64,000 nt of DNA from Hyperoplus lanceolatus (lineage: Eukaryota > Chordata > Actinopteri > Uranoscopiformes > Ammodytidae). Positions 1-12,489 of this stretch are shown in pieces. Under the pieces are notes generated by a model. The model was not told the DNA's origin, searched no databases, and saw only the letters and a program-made list of their open reading frames with translations. The stretch's first letter is position 1, and each line of letters begins with the position of its first letter. The translations under genes were made by a program, and so were the position numbers. The stretch lies in assembly GCA_026929865.2 (NCBI GenBank), contig CM049405.1:19056501-19120500 (forward strand). The letters run 5' to 3'.

Positions 1-198
1 GCATTTTTGGTATTAAAAATGATAAATGCCAGCCATTTGGGGGCATATGAAGAGTGAAGTCTCTCCTCCTCGAAAGCATGCATGCCAGAGCTCATATTTC
101 CATATTTCTTAATAAATTTGTGGTGTCACTTATATTAAAAGCTTGTCTCTGCTGAGGAATATTTAATAACGTTTTTTCTGCGTGATAGGAAGCCAATG

Positions 199-245
<47 letters not shown>

Positions 246-537
246 CAGGAAGCTAGTTGGTGGCAGCTTGGGTAGCCCACCCCCCACTGTGTCACTCTGC
301 TGGTCCTCTGACCTATGAGGTGAGAAATGGACTGCCCCCCTCTGGTGAAGGGTCAATACTGCAGCGGTGGTTCAGGAAGTGCCCCTCACAGTTCAGTGCA
401 CTATTCATTCTGCAACCAAGCTTAAAAACAACACAGCCTTTTGACTTTCTCCAAAGTGAAAACTGTTTGCATGTCCATTTTTCTTAAAGTGTCGGGCACA
501 CCTTGGCTCAGGAAAGTTCAGCTCGCTGTTCCAGGTG

Positions 538-579
<42 letters not shown>

Positions 580-1045
580 CGAGAGGTATGCCTTCCCATT
601 AGAAACAAAAGAAAGAAGGCCTTGGATTATTTTAGGGAGGAGTGACCAGTTTTTAGATAGAGGGATGTTTATGGATTTGAGTAGATTATTGCTCAGGCGT
701 ATACTTTGATGTGATGAAAAATGAGTTGGAAGGTAAACTGCCACCTCCAGTCATAACAAAGAAACTATGTTCAGAAGAGCATAGATATCATACTTTTGTC
801 CCTTAAAAGACCCCATACATGAAAGGACTTGCTTGAAGTTGAAAGTACTTGTTATAGTGCTTACATATTAAATTGAATATGGCGAAAGCATTATAGTGTG
901 TTTTGTATCAAATTGGTGGCAATTGTGCATACATGAAGGTAGAATGAAATTAGAACAAATACAAAAAAGTATACATGTATACTTGTTAAACAAAAACATT
1001 AAAAAACAAGTATATGGCTGTTAATTCTTAAGTTACACTTGCACG

Positions 1046-1119
<74 letters not shown>

Positions 1120-1900
1120 TAGAGAGAGGGACAGAGAGAGAGATCATAGGGTGGGGGGACAGTCATAGGGCACACTATCTGTCCAGATGTGCAGACATAT
1201 TGTAACTCCAGCAGGCGTTCACCTTTCTCCTAAACTAGAGATCAGGCAGCAGCTGGTTCAGAAAGTAATAACCTTTTCGTCACATTGTTTCCTACGCTCC
1301 CGTTATCTTTGTTATTTTTTGCTAAAGACACACTGCAAAGTCACTTCTTCACAACTGTTACATATAGCTCAGTGAACACAATCATAACATCCAAACGTTC
1401 TATTTGACTTCTAATTTTTCTGTCATTAATACTGAGCCATCCGAGGGGAAATGGTTACCCTGGATATAAAGAGAAATTGCCTTCAACAGAAATGTACTCC
1501 GATTAGGAAAAATTGAAATCTTTGGTTAAAATGCATGAAAAAAAGACCCCCAGTCTATAATTTTGCTGTCAAAATTCCTTCTTTTCATTACCTGGGCATG
1601 CTGTTTCACAGTCTTTCACATAAAATGTAGCAACGTTAGCTAGAATGGATACATATTTAGATGCACGTGATCTACAGCAACATGACAATTTAATTCACTA
1701 CAAACCTGATATTCATGGAATATATTCTACTTGTAGGCATCACCCCCAAAGTGCATTTGCTGCCAGTTCAATTCAATATTAAATCAACAGCACTTGGCGA
1801 TAAGAGAATATATTTCATCAAATCTGGATAAGATCTACTGGAGCCCGTGAGAAAGCCACCTACAAGTGATATGCAGCTCCATTTGACCCATTACCACTAT
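1..1900. other. Upstream intergenic sequence, no gene seen
   Basis: AT-rich sequence with no supportable coding region. It contains three long dinucleotide microsatellites: (AC)n at 200-243, (GT)n at 539-579 and (GT)n at 1047-1116, the last followed by an AG-rich run to 1143. Open frames here are translations of these repeats. The stretch lies upstream of the signal-peptide exon at 2475 and may hold distal promoter elements, but I see none I can name. Confidence 0.6.
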
Positions 1901-1914
1901 ACATCTTTCTTGCA

Positions 1915-2300
1915 GCATCTATCTGTGCTGGGTTCAGTGTGGCAGGTGCAACAGAGCCGACGCACACATTCGTAGGGGTTTTGGCATCTCGTGTCAGCCA
2001 ATGGCAGGGCGCATGGCGTTGTGTCTGGCGGGGTTTGGAGTGATCGCCAGGCCTTAGTGCCAATCACCGGGTCCGTAGGAGGAGTTGGGGGCACTCGGGA
2101 GGTGTGTCTGAAGAATACGCGTCTACAGCTGCATACTGTATCCAAGTCGGGGAGTAATGGCATGAGTAGTACTGCTTTATACTGTTTAGACAAGATTTGC
2201 AGTGCGCGCGTTTGGAAACTAATATTCGACTGTTTTTTCTTTTGTTTTGCATTCACGGCCAGTCACAAATTAGGACTGCAGGCTCCTGAGAGGCGACGTG
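1915..2300 (+). promoter_or_regulatory. erbb4: Candidate core promoter region of the erbb4-like gene
   Basis: This stretch is richer in G+C and CpG than its surroundings (for example GCGCGCG near 2204). It carries two CCAAT boxes on the + strand, at 1998-2002 and 2060-2064, and lies 175-560 bp upstream of the signal-peptide ATG. There is no convincing TATA box. The CpG-enriched, TATA-less character suits a dispersed vertebrate promoter. The transcription start cannot be placed from sequence alone, and the boundary with the 5' UTR is a guess. Confidence 0.35.
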
Positions 2301-2407
2301 GAGGAGGACTGTCGGACAAACTGCGAACTTGGTCAAAAGCGACTAAAGTCCCCCAAACATAGGCTGAAGAGGCTTCAAAAAACGGCAAACGACTCATCCT
2401 TTCTTGG

Positions 2408-2443
2408 ATGTTTCAAGGAAAGGATACGTTGCTGGACATGTGA
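2408..2443 (+). promoter_or_regulatory. Short upstream ORF in the 5' leader
   Basis: An ATG at 2408 opens an 11-codon frame, MFQGKDTLLDM, ending at TGA 2441-2443, 31 nt before the main ATG at 2475. The last sense codon is itself an ATG followed at once by the stop, giving a start-stop element at 2438-2443. If the transcript starts upstream of 2408, this uORF would be expected to reduce initiation at the main start. The first ATG is in a weak context (G at +4 absent), so leaky scanning is likely. Whether it is in the mature leader is inferred, not seen. Confidence 0.4.
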
Positions 2444-2474
2444 ATTTTAAAGGAGATACTCGCCACGCACAACA

Positions 2475-2553
2475 ATGAAACCAACGACTGCCCTGTGTTG
2501 CTTCGGCTTTCTCCTGACTTGCTTCATGTGCGGCTCGAGCTCTTCACAATCAG
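2475..2553 (+). CDS. erbb4: ERBB4-like receptor tyrosine kinase, exon 1 (signal peptide)
   Basis: This exon encodes a 26-residue signal peptide: a short N-region (MKPTT), a hydrophobic core (ALCCFGFLLTCFMCG) and a small polar tail (SSSSQS). It stops one base into the next codon at CAG|GTGAGT (donor from 2554), so intron 1 is phase 1. The start has A at -3 (ACAACAATGA), a good Kozak context, and no longer in-frame start is open. From memory, vertebrate ERBB4 begins MKP, and its first exon ends SDSQS followed by the same G|TG codon split before the mature VC residues. EGFR and ERBB3 also have signal-peptide first exons but with different ends. ERBB4 is a membrane receptor tyrosine kinase for neuregulins. 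Only exon 1 is in the window; exon 2 was not found. The name rests on a short segment, so another phase-1 secreted or receptor gene remains possible, and the a/b paralogue cannot be told. Confidence 0.75.
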
Positions 2554-2581
2554 GTGAGTCAGTGAACGCCATCCGTCTGCT

Positions 2582-2601
2582 CCCCCCCCCCCCCCCCCCC
2601 C
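2582..2601 (+). repeat. Poly-C run just after the exon 1 donor
   Basis: Twenty consecutive C residues lie 28 nt downstream of the splice donor. The complementary strand is an uninterrupted G run, able in principle to form G-quadruplex structure on the template strand. Such runs are also prone to length error in assemblies. Confidence 0.9.
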
Positions 2602-3520
2602 ACCCGGTGCGCAGTTTTGTGTCGGTGCGCACTGAGCTCAGTGGCACAACTATCCACCGAACACACTTTTCCCATACCACTGTTCTCTCCGCGTATGAAA
2701 CAATGGTATTGGAGCTTGACATACACCATTCGCACCTCTTGCTGTCCTTTTGAAGAAACGTCTAAATCCCAGACTAAACATTTACCTGACAAGGAGGGGG
2801 AGCGCTGTACAACTGAGACACAGGTGTTGTTTCTAGCAGATGGCAGGTGGCATCAGGACATATCTTGTTGTGATGAGTGAATACGAGCGAGTGACCTGCT
2901 CTGTCTGTCTCCTTCGTGCACAGAGCGGCACTGTTGAATTCGGAGGGACAGGAGAGCGTTTAATGTCCATCACACGTGTGTATGTGTGCTTTAGACACAG
3001 CGTGGACAGACGCAAGACGAGTTGACAGCCTTGCTTTACAACAGGCTACTGTGCTCATATCTTCCCTCCCGTGGATTGGCAGGCTGTCAAGTGCACGACT
3101 CTGTTTGAAAAGTTGCTAGACTGTGTTCTCTCTTCACTTCGAGACTCGAGAACAATGGTACATGGAATAATAAGCTGCAACCCCTGTGTATTTTTTTTCA
3201 TTTCTTTGAATATGTTTTTAGGACAGCTGGTTGTATTAGGCAGTTACGCTTCCAAGGGCACCAATTTGAATAAATAACTTAATAAGTTGTAAGTCGTGCA
3301 GGGACTCGTTTGGAAACTATAGGCCTAGTTGTTGCATTTAAGCACTGATCGGTGTAACTCCCTAACCTAGACTCAGTTCATTTAGGAATCCTCACGACCA
3401 CAGTTTGACAGTCAGCGTTGAAGCGAACGGGGCTGACACAGTGGCAGTACCGTTTGTAAAGTGCAGAGGCGCTCTTTACGCACAGGGAAGTAGTCTATAG
3501 GTGCGCGCAGTGAGCAGAGC

Positions 3521-3539
3521 GTGTGTGTGTGTGTGTGTA

Positions 3540-3604
<65 letters not shown>

Positions 3605-3656
3605 CAGAGACACAGAGACAGAGAGACACAGAGACAGAGACACATAGACAGAGAGA
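3521..3656 (+). repeat. Compound microsatellite (GT)n-(GA)n-(GACA)n-like
   Basis: A (GT) block passes into an uninterrupted (GA) block and then into a mixed GACA/GAGACA block. The order suggests successive point mutations and expansions of one founder repeat. Minus-strand open frames across it encode only Ser/Leu/Cys repeats and are not genes. Confidence 0.9.
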
Positions 3657-3723
3657 TTGGAGGGCTCGTAAATAACAGATATTCGCCGAATAGACAAAAG
3701 CAACAACAACAAAAAAACACCTC

Positions 3724-3754
3724 CACCATCATCATCATCATCATCATCATCATC
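3724..3754 (+). repeat. (CAT)n trinucleotide microsatellite
   Basis: About nine ATC units in tandem, with one CTC variant at the 3' end. Minus-strand frames read this as poly-Met or poly-Asp; no supporting coding context exists. Confidence 0.85.
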
Positions 3755-4767
3755 CTCATGCATAATCCCCTTCAGGCAGGACAACGATTACAATTTGAAG
3801 AAAGACATGACCACAATGTATGCACGTTTACACCCTGTATGTATCCATGCACTTGTATTGACGCTCTCCACTGTGTAAAAAATTAAACAATCTCTTATAT
3901 GTTGATTGTTTGCTGTTATTGTTATACGACTAATGAGAGGAAAAATCGGAAAAAGCGCATACTCAATCATAGTAAGTTCGCTTAAGAGTCGTTGATTTTT
4001 TTTCCCGAGCCAGTGTCTATTCAGTGTCAAATTATTCAAGTTATATTTTTCTGCCTTTTTTTCTGTATGTTTGGGGAGTTCCTTCTCATTGTTCCTTGTG
4101 GGTCTTGTTTTGCTGACTTCAAATCTTAAAAGAGGTGAAACTTGTTGTATAAGCATTCTCTTTTAGTGAAAATAATTGCTGAATGAAACCCTTTGCAATG
4201 TATTCCGTCAAAGCTGATGCGCACATATTTAGGCACAGGCCAACCACGGTAACCTATGGTTATTATTAAGCTCCGTGTCCAGTTAACCTACAGCTTGAAA
4301 GGAGGCAGGTTACAATGATGGAACATTGTGAAACGAATTATTACTGTTTCTTATTATATGTATTGAAGTAATAAGCAGCATTTATATTTTGATATGGATT
4401 TTTATCTGTCAATAGAATGTTGGTCAAACACTGCTCCATGTTTTGAAAGGATCCCCCGCGTGCAAAGCAAATTGCGGTTTATTGAAATGAATAAAATGGC
4501 CAATTTGGTAGACACAATAATTTTTTTGTTGTTGTCAAGGAGGCGTTTTGCAGCTCTGCATAACAGGAAATTAAATGAAATATGAATTATATCAGAACAA
4601 ATAAAACATACAACAGTGGTTGTCTTTAGGACTAATTCACGCACCTGTGTTTCAATAACTTGCCTGAATCTAGCATGACAGCCACAATTTACATCCACCA
4701 ACTCCTGTTGCAGCTCCAGGTCTTGTAAATGTACATGGAATATACATGAACATAAAAGAGAGTCAGA

Positions 4768-4777
4768 GTGTGTGTGT

Positions 4778-4870
<93 letters not shown>
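4768..4870 (+). repeat. (GT)n microsatellite, about 100 bp
   Basis: Nearly uninterrupted (GT) of about 50 units with one early GG interruption. The 162-aa minus-strand frame over it is poly-Thr/His with no recognisable flanking domain. Confidence 0.95.
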
Positions 4871-4872
<2 letters not shown>

Positions 4873-5492
4873 GTCCGTGCATGCATGCATTTGGGTGAGA
4901 AAGAGCTATCTTAAGTGTGTTTGATTCACTTTGATGTGCATTCGAGCCACTTTCTTTACTGTTAGTCATGATGTAGGCTACCACAAGATGATTATAGAAA
5001 AAACTGTGCACTATACAATTTCTTTCTCTGAGCCTATTTCAAAACAAGCTCGCCTCCTGATTCATCGCAAACAAACTGCCCTTTCGATAAAGTGGATGAA
5101 ATTTCTATTCAATTTTATACCTCTTTTTTCTTGTATCAAAATGTCACCTCTTCAGCAACTGTGAAAACCTTTCCCTCAAGTTTTGTTAACTGCTTACACA
5201 TTATCTAACTTCCCCAGCTCACATAGGGAACCCTGCTTTCTTTGAATGGAAAACACAAAGAACCTAAACTGGAGCTAATAGGTTTTCACATTACGGCAGG
5301 CGCATATGTACCGAACGTTGCCAGTGTGCCGGAGTCCTCCTGCTCTGCACTCTACTCTCTGTCTGACTGCAGCCATACGCACTGTAGCTGTAGGATAGCA
5401 CTGGGAACTGCAATACAGCTGCCCGACTCTAAACCATATGGCCACATTCCAAAAAAAACTTTGTGTTTATGAATATTCAAATTTTTTCTGTG

Positions 5493-5493
<1 letters not shown>

Positions 5494-5535
<42 letters not shown>

Positions 5536-5538
5536 TTT
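5494..5538 (+). repeat. (GT)n microsatellite
   Basis: About 20 GT units, ending with a TATGTGTGTT imperfection. Confidence 0.9.
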
Positions 5539-5599
5539 GTGTCCGAAGTTGGGGCTTTTACAATTAGCAAGTGTATGCAACTACAGCCTTATATGACCC

Positions 5600-8550
5600 T
5601 GTTTTGCAGCTCTCAACAGCTTCTTATAGTTCGATGCAGACCAAGAGATTAGTTTGATTTCTGAAGAATTCTGATCACAACTTGTATGGACATCCTTCTC
5701 AAAATGAAATGGAAGTTGGAGCATGGTTTGGGTTTGTCCTCTACTGCATCCTCTCCATTTTATGGTTTCCCTCCTGTTAACTGGACTGCATCAGACAGTG
5801 CAGTTCTCAGATAGGAGTTCATAGTATATCAAAATGTTTACTATATGGGTGGAGTGAGACAGAGAGAAAAGAGAGAGAGAAAAATAAGGATTTGTTAGGT
5901 CTTTTTTCTTTAGTTTTCCTCTTATTTGTCATGCCCTCACCATGCGACAGACTGACTTCTTGTTCACTATTCTTCATCACATGTTTATTCTTGCTATTCC
6001 AGTCTAAGGTGTAGGGGAATAATGGTGTTACATTTAGCAGCCCACACGGCTCAGGTTGGTCACAAAACCCCTCTTACAGTCATATCTTCCTGTTTGTCTC
6101 CTGATAAAAGGCGCTCTGACCCTCCACTGCCACCAGGCTTTTTATTAGCAGAATGGCGCTCGTTGATTAGGTGGTGATCCACTTCCATTTGTTGGAGAAA
6201 AATAAGGGAATGTGAAACCTCTGTGCCTTCATCTCCACTGTCTCTGTCCGGGGGAGAGAGATGAGGAGCAACTTACAGCCATCGATCTACATGGAGAAAT
6301 CTCTTAAATGAATAGATGTTAACACCCGAGTCTTGCTGTTCTACTCATAATCAAAGTTGATCAAACCCCGATGACAGAGAAGATGTCATTATTTGGTTAA
6401 CGTGATAAATCAGAAGGTGGAGATTACAACATATTGTTGCTTTCTCCTTTCTTGTGAGTTTGTGTTGCTATCAATGTTATTGACATAGTGGTCTATTATC
6501 GTCCTTGCCTTGCTATATGTTACTTACAGTCCATAGAAAAAAGAAAAAAAAGCTTAAAGACATTTGTTGTAGAAACTAAATTCTAACTATTTTTATTGAG
6601 TTTTCCTCCCCTGGGGATTTCCCCCTGCAGCCAGATAAAGAATACAAACTTTCTGTTTAGTGTGTGTGTAATCTAGACTGTGGTTTCACTGGGAGAGTAT
6701 AGTGGAAGGCGTTATGTTTCCTATAAATCTCCCCACTTCTCAACAAACAAACTGCTTTTGAATCACTGGCATCAATAATACATCGGTACAGCAGCCGCAA
6801 GGCGGACCAAGAATCCCAAGTGAAAAATCACTGTAATATGCTTTAAAAAAAAGGCTGGAGACTCTGACCTTATTGTTCATAATTTTGTTATTTTATTTCA
6901 TTTTTAAACTGCAGTGATATTACTTTACTATTATTTAATTACTACCACAGGGACATATAACCTTTATAATATCAGATCAATCCAAAATGTATTAGATAAC
7001 AAGAGATTTATTTGTTCAGGATGACAGGAAGGAAGTGCTATCATTATTTCTTCCTGAAGACCCAACTGCCGACATTGTTTTTCCAGTTTTGACTTGTTGA
7101 TGGGCTCATAACCAGTCTCACCGTCTGCAGCCGGCAGAAATTATTGGATCATATCTTGTGTGACCTTTACAGGCATCGCACCCTCATTTATCACCTCCCG
7201 TTTCAAGTGCACCATACATGTACATGTGTTTGCCATGCATCAGTGTCAGCTCAACTATTAAATGTTCTTTTGTTTCTCTTGTAGAATGTCATAATTAGAT
7301 TTGGCCAATCGCTCATGTTTGTACATGCATAATCTGGCCAGCTGTTCACTACCACATGTGTATTTAAGATGCAAATTCTACAATTGAAGCGTGGTTTACA
7401 AGCAATTAGATTTTCCGCAGATTTGATAAGGCATTTAAAATAAAAATCCAATGCTATTTTTCATCCCTCCATGTTTCTGTGCTTTTATGTTTTCTCTTTT
7501 TTGCTTCCCGTAAATTGAGTGTGCTTTAGCATTTTTATGCGTGCGTGAGCGAATGAAAGGAAATGAGCACAAGAGAGAGTGAGAGAAAGGCACATAGAAA
7601 TCCTGATAGCCTCCGTGCAGCACAGGCCCTGGGAGCTGAATACACAGCAAACTAAGTCCTTCATTAACAAGGTAGTGCAACAAACACGAGCCACGGTCCT
7701 GCTTGATATCTTTGACAATATACCGCAGCTAGTTTAGACGGATTGGGGACTTAAGTTTCAGCAGAGGGGAAATCAATCCGATACGTTTTAATTAGGTTGG
7801 CAAATGTGCGTTTAGAGGGCGACCAAGAACAAGCTCTCAGCACCAAGGACAATAACATTGTCAGGGCTTCTGCTGCCATTCAGCCCTCTTGAGCGCTGCA
7901 AAATGGGATTGACACCAAGAAAAAAAAAGGCCAAAGGATGCTGTGTTTAGACTGATTCTGTCTGTATCTCCGTGTTGCAATGTTTAAGTCTGCTATCTGT
8001 ATATATAAGATATTTGTACAACAAAAAAAGTTCTCTATTTAACTGTTGAAAATAGCATATTTCAAACTCAACCAGCAATTCACTGAAACATTGACCAACA
8101 CTAGACCCTTACATTAGTTTTCCCAATTCAGTTAAATTACATTTGAATAAAGCTTACCTAAACAGTATACCATAGTTAAATACAGTTCAATTAGAACACG
8201 CATAACTCTTTTCCATGCAACCCCCAAACATGTTGTTGAAATCTAGCATACATAACAGAGTCCAACTTTCAACTGGTCTGCATCTGTTTACGTGTTCTCA
8301 AAACTGAAATAAAGATTCATCAACAACAATACACATACATCAGACATTCATAGAAATGGGAGAGAAAATTGGGCTGTCATCGTCTTTATGATATGAAATT
8401 TAAAACAATTTGAAAATTATGTTTGTAATTTTAACATTCTAAACAGTCACATGTGCAAGATGTGCAATGTATTTTTTCAAATGTAGTGTGTTATTTAAAT
8501 AAGATTTGCATAAAGTTGTCTGCCAGTACCGACTGGTACCAGAGTAACTC
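5600..8550. other. Unique intronic sequence; possible noncoding conserved blocks
   Basis: No gene, mobile element or long microsatellite is seen in this stretch. Two blocks, about 6100-6300 and 7760-7930, look compositionally unlike neutral AT-rich intron. They are information-rich, free of simple repeat and contain TAATTAGG- and GATTAG-like homeodomain-type core motifs. Conservation is a guess that cannot be tested here. Confidence 0.4.
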
Positions 8551-8555
8551 ACTGG

Positions 8556-8629
<74 letters not shown>
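8556..8629 (+). repeat. (AC)n microsatellite
   Basis: About 36 AC units broken once by a GC at 8581-8582, followed by a degenerate ACACTT/ACACGT tail to about 8672. Confidence 0.95.
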
Positions 8630-8630
<1 letters not shown>

Positions 8631-9111
8631 CGAGACATCATCCCACACACACTTACACACGTACCCACACACTCCTACTGGCTTCACCATGGGCCATCAC
8701 TGTGAAGTATGAGGCAATTGAGAGCGATCCCGGCCCCGTGTAAGGTGTCCAAACGCATCATGTACCTCTGCCATTTCCGTGATGACTTTTGATCCCTCAT
8801 CTTTCTTTCTTTCTTTGTTGTTGTTGCTGTTGCTGCTTTTCTCCCCTCAATGAGCTCTGTCCTCTGCATATTCCTGGAGGGCTGCAGAAAAGCTGTCAGA
8901 CACCCTACCTTTTGACAAGCACATTTTGAGGCTTTCAAAATGTGGTGACAAGAGGGTCTGGGAAAACTGTGCATGTATACTGTATGTCTGTGTGTTTGTG
9001 TGTGTGTGTGTGTGTGGGGGGGGGGTGACTGGGTCTGTCAGTTTTTGTTTGTATGGCTGCATTGGTGGAGGGGTAGAGGGTGACTGACAGACTTACCAAG
9101 CTCCAGGGACT

Positions 9112-9153
9112 CACTCTCTCTCTCTCTCTCTCTCTCCCTCTCTCTCTCCCTCT
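9112..9153 (+). repeat. (CT)n microsatellite
   Basis: CT-rich tract with CCTC interruptions. A (GT) plus poly-G block lies just upstream at 8991-9027, and another CT tract lies at 9592-9632. Confidence 0.85.
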
Positions 9154-9589
9154 GCTCCAGTGTCTGCCTGAAACAGTTCCTCTTCCTCCTCCCACCCTCT
9201 GCCTTCATCTGTGGCTTTTGTAAGCCTCCACATAATGTGGGAGCATTAAAATGACAAAAGGAAATTATGGCTAATCTGTAGTTAAGTCACAGTCATTACT
9301 GCCACATATTAGAATGAGAGTCAGTTGATAAGAGTTGGGTCTGCCATGCCCCCGCCCCCCTCTCTGAAGAGACAACCTGACACATTGGAGTGAAGTGTTT
9401 TATTCTCACTATATTTTTTTGTTTTATTTTTCTATTCTGGCTCAAAGTTAATAGCGGTGCCGGAACATATGAAAGGATGATAATAGGCTGACAACTCGGG
9501 CATGAAAGACTATAGCTCCACCTTCAAACAAGCTTTTCATGCAGTCCCGTGTGTGGGTGTGTGTTAAAGGGAGGGCTGAGTTCTCTTGA

Positions 9590-9620
<31 letters not shown>

Positions 9621-9738
9621 CCACTCTCTGTCTCCTTTCTTCTTTTAGTAATTCCCTCAATAAAATATTCATAGCTAATCTGCATTTACAATGTAATTAC
9701 AGTGGGGCTTTTGAGTGATATCGGATATGGCCGAAGGA

Positions 9739-9767
9739 ACACACACACACACACACACACACACACT
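9739..9767 (+). repeat. (AC)n microsatellite
   Basis: About 14 uninterrupted AC units. Confidence 0.9.
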
Positions 9768-9779
9768 TCACGCACAATC

Positions 9780-11700
9780 TGGATTTGGTGATTTTGCGAT
9801 TAAATATGACATTGGGATTGGGATGTTGGGTTAAGGTTTAGAGTAATTGTGCCATAAGTTAAAAACAAATTACATTCATTACAGCATTTTTTAAACCATT
9901 CAATCAGTTAGTCATTCAGACAGTACACACTGTAAGGTTACATTTCATTATTTACTCATTTGAAAGGAGAAACTTTAACAATCTTCAAATTCACTGTCGC
10001 TGTTCATGCAGTTATTATCCCACTAAACTCTCCCTTCTGTATCCCTGTGTTTACCCTCACTGTGCCCATTCTTCTGGACACTGCTGGCCTCCGTTCAGTG
10101 GAAAGGTAGTGGTGTAACCCTGTGTGCCGCTCTTGCAGGGCGATTTTTCACTTGTGTTAGAGGAGAGAGGAGGGGGCTAGTGAGGTTGCGCGGGGGGGGG
10201 GGGGGTGTCGGGGGCCTTTTTAAATGAAGCACTTGGCGTTTGTGACCTGTAATAAATGAGTTTGCAGTCAGTCATGGCAGCTGTAAGGAGACATCTGGGA
10301 GCAAGAGAAAGAGAGAGAGAGGGAGATATTCAGCCTTGACATGGGGAACACTTTATCTATGCAAGGATGAAAAATGGCTGCACCAAACCTATTATCACTT
10401 TTATGTGGAAAAAATATAAATAAATAACAGTAATGCTATTGTAAAATGTAAGCAGTTTACTGGGGGAATGACACAGAGAATGCTGCAACTGAAAGGTTAT
10501 ATGATGCCCTTACTCTTTGTAACTGTATCATTTGTAATATTAATATTACATCCATATTATGCTAAAATGTATAATGTTATTGAACAAGTGCATTTGCAAA
10601 GGAGCAAAAGCACATAGGTTAGCCTTTGTTTGCATTTAAGGCAGGGTGTTACTTTTTCATCATAGATGAAGGCAATCAGAAACTGCCATTAAGAAGAAAT
10701 AGTCCATTCAAACAGGCCAATATGAAAGTATATGAATTGCAGAAGGCATGTTCAAAGTAAACATAATGTTCAGTTTTGATTTAAGCTTACTTTTTCAGTA
10801 TTTATTCATCTGCTTTCAGCTAAATACATAGTTTTACTGACATACTACGGTGTACAACATGATTACTGGAGTGACTGTGCTAACACAAAAAGATCAGCTG
10901 ATTTTAGCAAAAGATCTCAGGAGTTTTTTTATTGAAATATTGATTTTGCAAAACAAAGAGTACGTGCCACAGAAAAACAGAAATCTCGGTGCTCGGTAGA
11001 ATAATAATTGAGTTCTTTAGTATTGATCGGCAACTTTTCCAAAGCTCACATTATGATCATTTATGCCACCTCAACACCAGTCAAAGATGCACTCCTCTAT
11101 TGCTGTGCAGAATGTTATGGTACTTTAGTCGTTTTTAAAAAAATAGAACAATGTACATTCCAATGAGCTATACATTTCACTATTATGTGAATACACGTTA
11201 ATACGTTATCATTCAACATCACAGGAAAGGTTGGGTGCTCTTTCCTGCCTGTGTTAGTGCGGGCTGTCGCTAGTCTAAAGCAGCAGTCACCTTGCAGCAG
11301 AGCAGAAATAGTGCAGCTCTTCCCTGGATGTGAAGGTACATAAAGCACAGGATGAGAGGAGCAGAAAAGGCAATTGACCTTGGCTGCTTTTGGGGGGGCT
11401 GGCTATATAGCCGTCCGGGTTGATGCCACGGTTCTGCAGTTTGGCGGAGAGAGAGAGAGGGAGCGGGAGGGAGGGGAGGAGAGGGACAATGCTGAGTATG
11501 ACAGTTATTCCTCACAGCGTAGAAAAGCAGATACTTTATTTTTTAAAATGTATGCATAATTGTAAATGTTAACCATTGTGCGAAAATGACTATCCTAGAT
11601 ATTCTCTTTGGCCATACACTCTGCTAAGGTTTATGAGAATGGAATGTCTTTAATATCTGTGTGACACGTTAGACATACAGTATTATAACAGTAAAGGGCA
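9780..11700. other. Intronic sequence, no gene seen
   Basis: AT-rich unique sequence without a supportable gene. It includes a 14-base poly-G run at 10192-10205 and a short GA tract at 10303-10322. Nothing else stood out. Confidence 0.5.
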
Positions 11701-11716
11701 CGCTTTACATTTACAT

Positions 11717-11725
11717 TGTGTGTGT

Positions 11726-11771
<46 letters not shown>
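11717..11771 (+). repeat. (GT)n microsatellite
   Basis: About 26 GT units with one CT interruption near the 5' end. Confidence 0.92.
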
Positions 11772-11775
<4 letters not shown>

Positions 11776-12405
11776 GAATTGCTGGGGCGGGATGGGAGTG
11801 TATATCAAATGTGAGAAGGAGCTGACTAAGTGCAATCCAGGTCCAAAGTCAACCCTGCCATTTTGGCCTGCTGTGCGATAGACTGTTTACCTGAGACAGG
11901 GGTGCTTTATCTCAGCCAGTCACGAGACCACATGTAAACACAAAGGGGGGTGGGGGGGTGTACACTGCACAGCTGTATATCATGCTGTTGTTTTCAGCCC
12001 CCCCTAACCCCTCTTGCCTTTGTTCAAAATCCCCCTTCCCACAGAGAGACATGATCCCCCGATGTCAAGGTGAATGGGGTGCTGATGTGCAATTATGTGT
12101 CGCAGCGCGTGAGTAACAGAGTATAGACAGGGAAAAGAGAGACCGGATGGGGGGGACAAAATTACAAAATTCTCCAAATTTTTGTACAGGGAAAGGGCAG
12201 GGGCAGGCAGGCAGGCAGCTGGATATACACAGGAGGAGAGGTGTCTTTCGGCGGGGATGGGACACGGGCAAAGCGTCTTGGGACTCTTGGTTAAAGTGCT
12301 CGCTATCACAGGAGCCGGACGGACAATTAATCAGCACCGCCCCAGAGGGTGGAACTGGGGCCCTGACAGAGACACTTCATTCTGGCACAGGACACGCAAG
12401 CACAC

Positions 12406-12408
<3 letters not shown>

Positions 12409-12463
<55 letters not shown>
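12409..12463 (+). repeat. (AC)n microsatellite
   Basis: About 27 AC units. Several open frames of around 100-130 aa cross it on both strands, but their apparent length comes from the repeat. Confidence 0.95.
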
Positions 12464-12467
<4 letters not shown>

Positions 12468-12489
12468 TGACAGCCTCACCCGTAGCTTC

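Noticed and set aside
2447-2792. Minus-strand and read-through frames over exon 1
   Set aside because: They cross the poly-C run and the splice donor; the signal-peptide frame with its donor explains the region better.
4402-4890. 162-codon minus-strand frame
   Set aside because: The N-terminal part is poly-His/Thr from (GT)n; the remainder is not recognisable.
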